Source of the DNA: Halichondria panicea
Taxonomy: Eukaryota; Porifera; Demospongiae; Suberitida; Halichondriidae
Direction: 5' to 3'
Length of the DNA stretch: 64,000 nt
Assembly: GCF_963675165.1 (NCBI RefSeq)
Contig: NC_087377.1
Span: forward strand, 3,750,978-3,814,977
Shown here: positions 47,763-59,205 of the stretch, one piece after another
How the letters are laid out: every line of letters starts with the position of its first letter
Position numbering within the stretch: the first letter of the stretch is position 1
Notes under the pieces: model-generated
What the model was told of the DNA's origin: nothing
The model's database searches: none
The model's input: the letters and a program-made list of their open reading frames with translations, nothing else
Made by a program: the position numbers and the translations under genes

Positions 47763-50700
47763 TTACTGCGGCTTATCATTGCATTTCTTTCCACACCCTT
47801 TCATGTCAGGATTAACTGCACACTCGGTATAGAAATCGGAGGGTATAGCCACAGGGCAACTCTTGACAACGTCAACAACATACCACTGAATTTTGACAGA
47901 AGGAGCAGAGGAGACCCAACGTTGAATGACTTTGACCATCTCATGAGCAGACACATTCTCAAGACCAAGTAAAGTGGTCCTATATATACAAACAAACATT
48001 AATTTAATGCAAGCTTTTGATTTTAGAACTTTTCGGCTAATCGTTAACCCATGCCAATTTTTAAAAGGAGACAAGTTGCATGTAAGCCGTTACTAGCTGT
48101 GCTGTATGCATAATGCCTGCTTACATGCAGTGTTATCTTAGTCGATAATAGTGTTTACCTGAAGTGGGCCTCAGTCTGGGATGAACGACAACTGAAGAAA
48201 CTCCTTTCTACCGAAAATGGAGAGTGTGTGAAATTCGCGAAATTGATATCTGGCAGAGCAATAGATGCATAATCGAGTAGCACTTCTTCAATGGCTCCAA
48301 GGAAAGCGAGCGTGAATCTATTGGCCCTTGATTCCTGTATAATTGTAGCAAATGTCACGGTAGCATACATAATAATTATTACAGGTATTATATGTGACAG
48401 GCTCTGGGAAAACAGACCAATTGGCGCAAGCTATAATTTTTGTGATCTATATACCAGATGATAGAGCAAAGAATTGCCTACGCATTGATATGCTTAGTTT
48501 GCACATACCTTGTTCTATGCCTGAGTTATGCGCGTTGGAAACTCGAAGTTGTAAAACAGCAGTATTGAGAAACGCCCACTCAAAGATTGCTAAATTGGGA
48601 AAAGTAAGGTAATGGTGGCTGCTTAGACAAAGCGCTTTGATGGAAAGAGTCGGATTCAGAGCATCAGATTTTGCAGAGAGGTAGTAGAAAGACTGTAGAT
48701 AACTATTAGCCAAGAAAAAAAATTTGAGATTATACACTGTAGTCTATAAATCTGGCTATTGCTCAATACCAATATCTGCTCCAATTGGTCTGTTTTCCCA
48801 GAGCCTGTCACATATATAGCATCATCTGCTCAGAATATGTTTTGAGTGAGGGGGATCAGTGCGTGCATGCGTGCGTGGGGGCATAATTATAGCACACCAC
48901 CTGAATTAGATAGGAATTCAAAACATTGTTACGGTATGCGAGAATATGCTGTGGTATATTCTTGCTATTTTTATGTTGGCTACTGCATGTGTATACTGTA
49001 TATACCCATGCATGCATGGCCATTACATATACATTATAATGGCCTTGAGTGTGCTAAAGCAGCACATTATTAGACCTAGCCAGCCACTTCAAAGGCACTT
49101 GTATGGTGTATATATTGTACGATATCTCAAAGGCAGGACGTATATACCACAACCAACTTTCCCTTCCCATACACTATGTACTTTTTATCCTGTGTGTGAA
49201 GACATGCATTATGTGTACACCATGCACCACTAGCTAGGGGCCCCTACTCAATTTATCACCGATAATAAGTATGCCACAATTGCTATCATGCATGCAGAGT
49301 GATGCATGCAGCAACACATGCATGCATCTACTTTGAAGTCTCTCACATGCATGCAGATGGCATGCATGCACAAGTGGTTCACCATGCAAGAGTGCCACAC
49401 TCGTGCCGTATTGACTATCAGATCACTGAGTCAGTATATATAAGAAACAGATATCAGTCACAATCGCAATCAGCTTCAAATTAAAGCTTGCTCAAATTTT
49501 CTCTGGACAATTACTTATGACCATGCATGCATGCACTTACTTCCCAATCCAAGCAGCTACCCGGAGTAGGTGAAAACATCAGCTGCATCTTTGCTTCATC
49601 TGCATGTGTGGACAATTAACTCATTTGATTAAATAAACTATAGTTGAAACCATGCAGTACTTTATACGGTACAGTATACAATGAAAAACTTACCCACACA
49701 TATTGGTGCAGATGAAGACCAGCCACTTGTATACCGGTAACCGTAATAACCGCCGTATCTATAATTGTATTGGCAGTTTCGGGTTGAACTGCCAATCAAA
49801 TTGTAGCCTTCGTTACAGCTGTAGGTGGCCGTCTTCCCTACTGTCGTACCGGTAGAGGTATCCACACGTCCATTTCTTGGGACTGGCAGAGGCCCGCAAT
49901 CATCTATATTAAATTAGAGATGCAGTCAAGTACTCCTATACACTTTTATGACATATATAGCCATCTCTTCGGTTTTATCAACAAGCTGTGGAAGTTATTA
50001 TAATATGAGACAAATTAGGCTTAGATTACCACATGTTATAGGTGGCATATTGTTGAACGGAGATTGAGAATTAAAAATAGCCGCGATGAACTGGGGCACA
50101 TCACAGATAATGAGCACTCACAGACACAATTGGGTGTTGTTCCACTCCATCCTCTGTTGGTGCAAGTCCGTTCAGAACTACCAACCAAGCTAAATCCTAG
50201 GTTGCAAGAGATGCTAGCCACTCTCCCCGGAATATAAGGAGAGTCATATGTCACCAATCCATTGCCAATTGAGAAATCACGGCAGAGTCGTAATTGAGCT
50301 GTATACAATTAATGTGAAAACACAAAACGTCACGATTTAACAAATTTATTAACAAAAAACATGGATTGGTGCTACAAAACTAGTACGTATACATGTATTA
50401 TTGCAGCGTTTTTCCAGCACCAAACATTTAGCAATGCGAGCTTTGTGAGTGCTTATAATTGACATTGCAAAATAAGACCACAGTCTTATACAATCACATC
50501 TGCCTGATCACAAAAGTTACCAGCAAAAGTGTCAACATTTTTTTTCCTTTGCGAAACATTGTGGCAAAAACAGTCTACAGGCGACTTCCTCCAAGATGTA
50601 ACAATCGGAAAATAATCAAACACATGCAATTTGACTTATAACAATATATAAATGAAAGCACCGCAGGTGCTGATGCCTCGGTGGAGGTATCAAAGCGACG

Positions 50701-52350
50701 CTACTAGCTATTAGCAATAGCTTTTATACATGATGAACATAATTCAGGAAGAATCTAGAATCACAGCAAATTAAAGGGTGCATGGGTAATGATCAACCAC
50801 GATTTTTGTTAACAAAGATCGATGCCAAAATTCCAGCCCAAGTTTAAAATTAATGGCTGTTGCATCAGCAGAGCTATGCAGCTCTCTTCTTATTCTTGCA
50901 GCTACCATAGCTATAGCGTTCTAGTTCAGAGCTAACTACTTAGTAGAGTAGCAACACTCTATGGACAAGTTTTGCTATGCACTTTTCTGAAAAGGCTACA
51001 ATGGCATTCCCAGTAAGCGAAACTAGGCAAATTAAAATCCATGATTAGAAGCTTATAATTATATAGAAGCTCTTACTTGCATGCACTTCATTAATTGATC
51101 CTTAAGCAGCTGTAGCAGTCCACACACACACACACACACTACCGAATACCTCGCTTGCGCATGCGCAACGAAACTAGGCAAATTAAAATCCATGATTATA
51201 TAGAAGCTCTTACTTGCATGCACTTCATTAATTGATCCTTGAGCAGCTGTAGCAGTCTACACAGACAGACACACACTACCGAATACCTCGCTTGCGCATG
51301 CGCAACGAAACTAGGCAAATTAAAATCCATGATTATATAGAAGCTCTTACTTGCATGCACTTCATTAATTGATCCTTGAGCAGCTGTAGCAGTCTACACA
51401 GACAGACACACTACCGTACCTCGCTTGCGCATGCGCATGCACCGAGGCATATTATTATATAAGTCAGAATGAGAGTGCAGACTGTGCTCATGCCCGGGAA
51501 GCACTTGCATGCATGGTTCATACTCACAAGAATTGTACAATCCGACACACTTGCTAGTGGAAGAGTTGATACTTGTGTAGTTTGTTTCGGATACATACTC
51601 AGCAGTGATGTTGCCCGAGCCATTGACACTCTGAACATCACAACAGTACACTCCAGTTGGGCTGTTGGCGTAATAATTGTGCAGATGCAGCTCTTGGCGT
51701 GCTCTGGTCACATAAAAGTTGTTGTACTGCTGGGAACTGCTAACAACCTGCAGAATACAAGTGCAATCATGCACATGCACAATCATGCAATAGTTAATCA
51801 TGATTATACATACAATAAAAAGTTATATAACCATGCATTTAGATTATTATACTTTTGCTATAGATATACAGCTAACGTATATAGCCACTAACCTGCCCGT
51901 CGGGGTAGAACCACTCTCCATTCTCCTCGTTTTCAAGTGGATCATCAACATCACGACAGCAGTTAGGAATTTCAGTATGGCACACAAGAGGTCCTTCGTT
52001 AGTATAGGTTCTACCATAGTCGTAATACGAGTAAGACAAATATTCACGACCAACTCGGTTGATGTCTATGACGCTGTTGGCCAGTACTCTCCTGCCATAT
52101 CTCTTCAGGGTGAAGTCTATATAACGACAGTGGACACACTGATTGATTGCTAATTGGCATGGTATGTATATATAATAGCTGAAAGAATGCAGGGTTACTG
52201 AATGCAGCTATAGAATGTGCAGCATAGTATAGTCATAAAATTATCTCCACTGTATAACTATATACTATACGATACATGCCATTTACCTAAACCATTCACA
52301 GATAGAATGCAGCTCCCAATGAGCACCAACAGAATCAGTGCTGTCTTCAT
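47763..52350 (-). CDS. Secreted Ig-like plus two CCP/sushi protein, copy 2
   Basis: Eight exons: 52287-52350, 51893-52116, 51528-51747, 50122-50298, 49694-49903, 49541-49599, 48159-48334, 47763-47979 (448 aa; phases chain). Signal peptide, Ig-like domain, CCP1 and CCP2 are as in copy 1, with a handful of substitutions (for example CCP2 TTVGKT versus TTEGKT, YGGYYGYR versus YGNYYGYR, and N-FTHS versus NNMTHS in exon 7). The C-terminus reads GCGKKCNDKPQ, which keeps a CxxxC pair. Copy 1 lost this to a CATG insertion, so copy 2 probably shows the original end. A MITE (48393-48812) sits in the intron before exon 7. The promoter with TATA box and tandem repeats is conserved. Confidence 0.8.
48393..48812. 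mobile_element. MITE family 2, 420 bp, with TA target-site duplication
   Basis: About 32-bp perfect terminal inverted repeats (TGTGACAGGCTCTGGGAAAA ... and its complement) flanked by TA at 48391-48392 and 48813-48814. Unit 1 (about 33560-33575) has the empty site with a single TA. The interior has no meaningful coding capacity. Confidence 0.95.
51019..51443. repeat. About 3x 140-bp tandem repeat, unit 2 copy
   Basis: Counterpart of 35762-36186 in intron 3 of the second Ig/CCP gene, with the same three units. Confidence 0.85.
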
Positions 52351-52426
52351 GTCTTGCTGAAATCGCTGAGTCTTGCTGAAATCACTGACTCAAAATTTAA
52401 TATAGACTGGTAGTGTTAACCTGTGC

Positions 52427-52433
52427 TTTTATA
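52427..52433 (-). promoter_or_regulatory. TATA box of Ig/CCP gene copy 2
   Basis: TATAAAA about 77 bp upstream of the ATG at 52350, identical in context to copy 1. Confidence 0.6.
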
Positions 52434-52496
52434 CCATGCATTGCTTATTGTACCATCATGATGATATCAGATGACATATAGATCAGGAGTGTATAG

Positions 52497-52752
52497 CAGT
52501 TGTAGTAGTGCAAACCAGGTTCCGGTATGAGTATGTCATACCACGGCACTATCAGACCTCATCTTAAGTGGGTGCGTAGGTGCAGTGGTTAAAATGATAT
52601 CAGCACACACAAATGTGGTTTGTACCTCCGTTGTAGTGTAAACCAGGTCCCGTATGAGTATGTCATACCACGTCACTATCAGACCTCATCTTAAGTGGTA
52701 CGTAGGTGTATAGTGGTTAAAATGATATCAGCATACACGCACACGTGTGGTT
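52497..52752. repeat. 2x about 127-bp tandem repeat upstream of copy 2
   Basis: Counterpart of 37240-37495. Confidence 0.85.
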
Positions 52753-53028
52753 TGTTAGCCATGAATAAAATTAAATATGATACAATGCCATAATTATATA
52801 GACTGCAGTATAGAGTCCAAACAACTTCCCTTCCCATACACTATGAACTTATATCCTATGAGACCTCCACAGACCCATTCATCATCCTGTCAAAAGTGGT
52901 TTCCTTCTACTTATCTATAGCTATCTAGCTGACTCAACTTGAGTGACAATGTAGTGTGCGAGAATGCTGCACTGCGCCTGTTGTACCTCCTCTGAGCTGT
53001 ACATATATATATTCATTATAGCCTCCTT

Positions 53029-53146
53029 CGCAGGCTCTCCTTTTTCTGTTCTTTGTCACAATAGTTCAATAAGATAAAATACGGGACGAATTGGAGGAAC
53101 AACGAAAGAAAGAAAGAAGAGACAAAAAAAAAAGGAGAGCCTGCCT
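53029..53146. repeat. Short inverted repeat at the right end of duplication B
   Basis: GCAGGCTCTCCTTTTT at about 53031 and its reverse complement ending at about 53146 flank a purine-rich segment. The unit 1 counterpart (38757-38850) lacks the second arm. Duplication similarity ends inside this element. Confidence 0.5.
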
Positions 53147-53489
53147 TGCTAAGTCGCGTGACGGTAGATAAGTGGTAGACAAGTGAAAATAAACATGGGC
53201 AGTCACTTGCTGGGCAAAAAGCTACGCATTGCAGACTCTCTCATAAAAGCTGTAGCATATCATAGATATAGTATGCTAGAATCAAGTGTGGAGAAATTTT
53301 AGACGAGGGCTTACGTTTATTACGGCCGGATCATGTGCTAATACCACATTTCGCCTATAATATTATTTTGTCTGAGTGAGCGAGTGATTAAGTTTATTGA
53401 CGAGCACTTCCTTTCTACACAAACATCTTTAGGACATTCTGCATCCAGTTTCTAAACAAAAACTGCAGATTTGCGATTGCTTTCACGAG

Positions 53490-55400
53490 GCAGATGACCT
53501 AGCTCTCAGCCGGGCTTGACTTTTCTCACACAGCAACACTCCATGGACAGTTTTACTATGCACTGTTTTGAAAGGCTACAATTCCACCCCGAATAAACAA
53601 ACCTAGCTATACAATAGACTCTCGTTAATCTGGTCACCCTTAATCTTGCAGCTTGGACGGAATAGCGAGGTGGCTGTATTTCACAAAATAACTGCAGCTA
53701 AATAGCGATCTCAACTAATGCAGTTCTGTCTCAGAGATAATGAATCATTAATGCTCTCTATTTCCAATTTTATCTGCCAAATCACACCCAAAACGTCATT
53801 ATCTGGCTGTAATAAACGTACATTAAAAATCTAGTTTGGGGCAGCCATAATTGACCGGTATACGGTATAACGAGTGGCAGCATTTCAGAGCGAGTTTTGT
53901 CAGTAAAGATCAAGCTAGCAATATCCGTGCCAAACGAAACGACCGGTAATAATTCATGGTTTCATTTACGATGAAAAGTTTGTGGGGGGAAGGTTTGGGC
54001 GCGCGTAAGCGTTTGATGTTGTTCTAATGTGATGATGCCATGTAGTACAAATTGGATGATGTCTCATGTAGCTAATGTGATGATATCATTATTCTACAAC
54101 ATTTTTGGGAGGAAGCTGAGCATTTTAGGGGGGGGGAGGTTTACCCCTGCCCCCCACTAGATGCATGAAACTCTGAGGTAACATCGATGTGACCGTACTT
54201 CAGAGAGCCGAATTAGTACCTCGATAATGAAGCATTATTTTGAAAATTCACAAATTGCAATCCAAGAAAACGTGACTAGAAGCCCATAGAAACGCTTGCT
54301 TACACTTCCATTTATCATTGAGCAGCTGTATAGCAGCTAGTACACACACGCAGACAGCTAGACAGACAGACACACCAACACACCAACACACTACCGTATA
54401 CCCCGCTGCGCATACACACCGAGGCATAATAACGTATTAGTAAGACCATGCATGCATCACTGTGTATATAGTAGGTTTCTTAGCTGTATAAGTCAGTCAG
54501 CCGAGGGAGTGTACTGGCTGAGGCATGCATTGCATTCACTAATACACTGAGGAGCATTCAGCCAGGTTAATTAGTGATGTGCAGAAGCCACTAATCAACT
54601 AAAGAGGCTTATACTATACACTTGGTCTACAGCTTATAAAACGATATTCATAACCGTATCCCTGGTTTAGTTGGATCAGAGGAGAGGGATTGGAAACGCA
54701 TGCGTGGACTCAGTACAATTCTTGCCCATCCGTTTTTCGCCTACACCCACGCAATGCTGTAGTGGCAACAGAAGAAAGGCGTCTTTTAGAAGGATAGAGA
54801 AGTGCCTTGGCCTCAGGGCTATTGCACAGGGCTATGCCAGCGAGTACTATGCTCTTATGTATCTAGTATATATATAATAATAGTCGTAACCTTAATCTAG
54901 AAGTGTCTGAGTTTCACGAGTTTTTTTTAGCTTTCCTTGAATGGCTAAGGATTGTAGGATTTTTTTAATCAATTATATATACAATTAATGATATAATAAT
55001 TATGCACAGTTAATAGCATAACTTTTTTATCACTTATAATTTAATTCACGACCAACTCGGCTGATGTATGATGCTAGTAATCTCCTGCCTTATCTCCTCA
55101 GGGTGAAGTCTATAACGACAGTGGACACAATACATTACAATTGTGGTGCGGTCAGCAGGTTAATAGCTGAAGGAATGGTTATACTGATTGCAGCTAGCAT
55201 GTGACAGAGGCATGCATATCTCCACTGTAAACTAGATACATAATATGCCCTTACCTAAACCATTCACATGCAGAATAGAATGCAGCTCCCAATGAGCATG
55301 CACCAAAATAATCAGTGCTGTTTTCATGTCTTGCTGAAATCACTGACTCAAAATTTAATATAGACTGGCAGTGTCAACCTGTGCTTTTATACCCATTGCC
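53490..55400 (-). pseudogene. Decayed 5' copy of the Ig/CCP gene
   Basis: Collinear with 35690-37180. 53540-53610 matches the intron around 35695-35770. 54250-54430 matches the 140-bp repeat area. 55046-55130 matches the start of exon 2. 55255-55328 matches the signal-peptide exon. 55330-55391 matches the promoter with its TATA box. The signal-peptide exon has GCAT-type insertions (reading ...ILVHAHWELHSILHVNGL) that destroy the leader, and most of exon 2 and all of exon 3 are missing. Confidence 0.7.
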
Positions 55401-57505
55401 ATAATAATTATTTATTATTTGCACCATCATTATCATGACATCTATCTATAGGAGGATGCATGACCATATCCTGTTGACATATATATATACGCAGTTGGCA
55501 GTTGTCGTTTTCGCCCACACAAGATTCCCATAATCTGCGTAACATTGTACTTTATACTAGCAGGTAGTCTTATTCATTTATAGCAGAAGCCTGCACAGTT
55601 GATGTGTATTACAATCTGCCTGCATTATTACACATTGTATTATCAAAATGACAATAATTATTTCTGCATGTGAATTATACCATTCATGGACTATATCACA
55701 CATTGCATGCAGAGACAACTATTATACATTTTGTATGAGATCTGTTGCATCTATTGCATCTGCTTGCGATCTTAATAATTTCCATTTCTCCAATCTGTGC
55801 CAAGATTAAAACGAGAGCTATAGACAACAACATTAATTTTTGAGGGTATATATAGTCGTCGGGACGCAGATCCATGCAGATAAACACACCTCCATCTAGG
55901 GGTTGGTAGATTATGATATTTTATACCTATTATGCTATTCTTTTATGCTCAAGTAAACAGCCTAATATTCTTTTCAAATTGCCTATTATTCCCGCATTAT
56001 TCCTCCAAAGCACAACATAGGCCCCATGTCGTCACACAAGTAACATCAAACTATATTGCCACGTGACTCTTAATATCTATATTAACACTATAATAGAATT
56101 GCAAGGAGATAATTAACCACCAGTAATTCCAAATGTTTATACTGTGACTCGTACTGACCTGTATTTCTGTGAAATCTGCCTATTATTCTCATAATTGTTT
56201 TAAATGTGCCTATAATTATTATGCCAGCATAATTCTCACCCAAAAAATGTACCTATATAATTATTATGCTCAAAATTATGCTATATATGGTTGCGGTTAC
56301 AACAGCCAGTATCTGTGACGTAAGATTGGAGGAATGTTTTTGTGTACAGTCTATTGGAGTTGCGTACTCTTCCTAATGAACTCTTGCTAGTAGACACAGT
56401 GCAGGAATATGTAGCTATGCATTAGCCTCGATTCCAGGCCAGTTTTCGCTTTTATAATCTATCTGATTTCTGGCTTTCTGGTCCTACATGTTAGGCCTGA
56501 GCTAATTATACTTGATTTTTGAATAATAGGCAGCATCTTGGAAACGTTAAATAATAGGCAAAAATGCCAAAATTAACCACAAAACACTATTGCGCATGCA
56601 CAGAATGGCTCTAAATACAAATAATTATAACAGCAAGATCATCTAAAAATTGGAGTCTTCAAAGCTCCTCAAGCATCAAATCTCACAAGAAAGAGAAAGG
56701 TTGCAATCCACTGTAGAAAAGAAAGAGATCTATAGAGGACACATTTATACTGTTCATGCTATTACATTGTTAATTGCTCCAATTTTTCTAAGTGTTGACC
56801 GAAAAACTTGAATAATAGGCGAGAGTTTCTTGAATAATATAGGGAAGGAAAGTGAGAATAAAAGATTTGAATAATAGGAAAAATTGATTGAATAATTAGC
56901 TCAGGCCTACTACATGTGCATATAATAATAGGGAGTCATTTACTCCTGGGAGAGTCCCCCACACCTTAGGCAGGAATGAATGGGGGGTCACTCTCACCGG
57001 GGAGTTATTCATTCCTCTGACACTGTCTCGATTCTAAAAGTTCCACTACAAAAATGTATAAGTACCTGGAACTGAATTTGCTTCTCACCATACAGTTTAT
57101 CATAATAATTATACATGTATGCATGCAGTTGAGAGGACAGATAACCTCTTTAGACACTGGCTACATGCATGCATGGCACGGATTAAATCACTATATACAA
57201 TAAAAACAAAAACATTAGCTCCTTTTTCATAAGCATGCATTTCAGCTTATACTGAGCAATGTTGACTTAGCTATAGGCAGAATGTCGATCACTGCATGCA
57301 TGTTTCAGTTATACCATTTCCTTAACGATGCATAATAACAACTACTACTCTAAAGTCTCAAAATAAGCAATTGACAAATGTGCAGTCATGTACATAATGG
57401 TACAATTAAAAAAACGCTATTATGATGTACCTTCAGTTACAATATAGTATTCCATACAGAACAAATTTCAGCCATTTATTCCAGTTGTGTATAATTATGC
57501 TGTTC
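55400..57505. other. Non-coding AT-rich stretch
   Basis: No gene supported. It has several GCCTATTATTC / GAATAATAGGC motifs in both orientations (55925-56880), the TIR element at 56490-56913 and an imperfect G/C hairpin at 56940-57015. Confidence 0.6.
56490..56913. mobile_element. TIR element, about 420 bp
   Basis: TAGGCCTGAGCTAATTA at the left end and its exact reverse complement at the right, followed inward by weaker complementarity rich in GAATAATAGG. No coding capacity. The target-site duplication is unclear. Confidence 0.65.
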
Positions 57506-58207
57506 TTAATTGCAGATCTTGTCTCGCCGTTCGCTTACTCTCAACTTGATGAACTTATTATCTTTCCCTCTCACATACAGAGGTCTACAGGGTACGTAGT
57601 TTTTTTTACAAGCAAGCAGCACCTCACAGTCTTTCCTAGCACAATTAGATGCGAAAGGACTTTTAAGGTGTTTATCACGAATGTTTTCATCATTCAGGTC
57701 TATAATCTCACAACATTTTGGGACATCTCTAACATCAACTTCAACTATCTTGTGAGCTTTGGGTGAATACTTCTTCCTAACTAGGTCCAAAGATGTCGAG
57801 AGAGAGATATATTGCGAGCCTTTTATTTTTTTGCTGCCACATCCAACATGAGAGGATATGCTATGTCCGGCATTAGGATTTTTAGCGAGCAAGCCTTTCT
57901 TACAGTTTTCATCAGTACGTGTAGCCCTGTACAGTTTGCCAGTTTCGCTCAAAACAGGGCAATCAGGATTTCGGCCTTTTGCTTTGCCTTGTGAAAAAAC
58001 TTCAACCAAATTTTTCCTTGCTGGTATTTTTAGATTGTTCTGTACATTAAGCGATGCAACATCGAGCAGTGATTTGACAATTCTTTCTCTGAATATGTGA
58101 GCCAGAGTTTCTTTGAATTCACTTTCAAAACGACCGGCATTGACATTTTGATATGTGGCAAAGACTAATATGATGGACACACAAACCGCAATAGCTTTCA
58201 TTTTCAT
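57506..58207 (-). CDS. Intronless secreted Cys-rich protein with ADP-ribosyltransferase-like motifs
   Basis: Single-exon frame of 233 aa. A signal peptide (about residues 1-24) is followed by an N-terminal helical region and then a Cys-rich domain. Motifs resemble an R-S-E type ADP-ribosyltransferase fold: YRATR (93-97), then QYISLSTSL (132-140, an S-T-S segment) and a late acidic residue in KDCEVLL (E195), in that order and at plausible spacing. About a dozen cysteines suggest disulfides outside the cell. Such enzymes transfer ADP-ribose from NAD+ to a target. The assignment rests on motif pattern only, and the second acidic residue of a full ExE pair is not evident. It is the only intronless gene here, so retroposition or lateral transfer is possible. 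A GTATATATAGC box lies about 125 bp upstream. It could be a toxin-like effector or an unrelated secreted protein. Confidence 0.6.
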   Translation of the reverse strand: MKMKAIAVCVSIILVFATYQNVNAGRFESEFKETLAHIFRERIVKSLLDVASLNVQNNLKIPARKNLVEVFSQGKAKGRNPDCPVLSETGKLYRATRTDENCKKGLLAKNPNAGHSISSHVGCGSKKIKGSQYISLSTSLDLVRKKYSPKAHKIVEVDVRDVPKCCEIIDLNDENIRDKHLKSPFASNCARKDCEVLLACKKNYVPCRPLYVRGKDNKFIKLRVSERRDKICN

Positions 58208-59205
58208 GATTCAACAAGGGCCAGTCAATCTGTTGAAAGTGCATAGGTACATTTTTGGGTATAATTATAGCATTATAATATATACAGACCATATGGTCTC
58301 TATACACATGCAGTACTCTGTTGACTTGCTATATATACCTCTGTTGATTTGAGCCATGCAGATTAGATTTAGTAACCACAGTAGTTACACATACAACGCC
58401 CATTTACTGTGTGCAATGACAAGCAACTTGCAAAACACAGTACATAATTATACATGCGAAATCCATTTATTAGAGTATAATAGTTATAGATATACTATAT
58501 GACCCCCCCTTCCTATATAGGCATTCAGGCTCTACTATGATAAACTGTATATTTTTGTTTTTCTGTACCCGTCCGGCTATATAGGTGGTTTATTTTCTTA
58601 TAACAGAACAGCACTGGAGAGTGAGAACACATGCATGCAACCCTATAGTTATATAGATGGAGAAAGGTGTTTTTGCCCTTCTGTTATGACTTTGATATGA
58701 GATCTACTTGAAAAAACACAGTATAGATATACCTTTTAAATTACCTTTTTGTGAATCAAGTGTCTCGTTAAAACTTGCTTATAGACTTTAATATAATTAT
58801 AGATCTTGTAGATCTTCTCTGAATTCCGTTTCAAAAGATTTACAGTGCAATAGCAATAAAATTAGCATTTATATAAGAGCATGAGGAATTTAGGATCTGT
58901 GACATCATAATTACTGACTACCTGTTTTACTTCCGTAGTAAAAATGTGCTGAGCTGGCATATGCTGTTTACAATGTAAATCAATGCGTTTTTGCAGTCTC
59001 TGTATTCTGCAATACAAGCGCTGTTATAGAAAGGAATAAGAGCTACACAATGGTTTTTGTCCCAGAGAGTGTTTGTCAACTGTCTGTCAGTGAGCTAGCT
59101 AGCCTTGAAGATACCTTAGTATAATTATACGGCAACGCGCATGCGCAAAACATTGGAAACAGAATTCCTGGCTGTTAACCATATTAAAATAGACAATAAA
59201 AACAT
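58208..59205. other. Intergenic, no gene seen
   Basis: The left part should hold the promoter of the intronless gene, and the right part the 3' flank of the transporter gene. No repeats stand out. Confidence 0.5.

Larger units (their letters stand above)
38929..53115. repeat. Tandem segmental duplication B, unit 2 (about 14.2 kb)
   Basis: Begins in the MFS pseudogene fragment at the point matching 28219 and ends near 53115. It is longer than unit 1 because of the block at 40847-44917 and the MITE at 48393-48812. It lacks the equivalent of 37691-38666. Confidence 0.9.

Noticed and set aside
48394..48737. Short frames inside the 420-bp MITE
   Set aside because: They include terminal inverted repeat sequence and have no homologue in the empty-site paralogue; non-coding.
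54671..54877. 68-codon plus-strand frame
   Set aside because: No splice partners, domain or paralogue support; lies in the decayed Ig/CCP copy.
57422..57766. 114-codon plus-strand frame
   Set aside because: Antisense to the secreted ART-like gene; no start context or domain.
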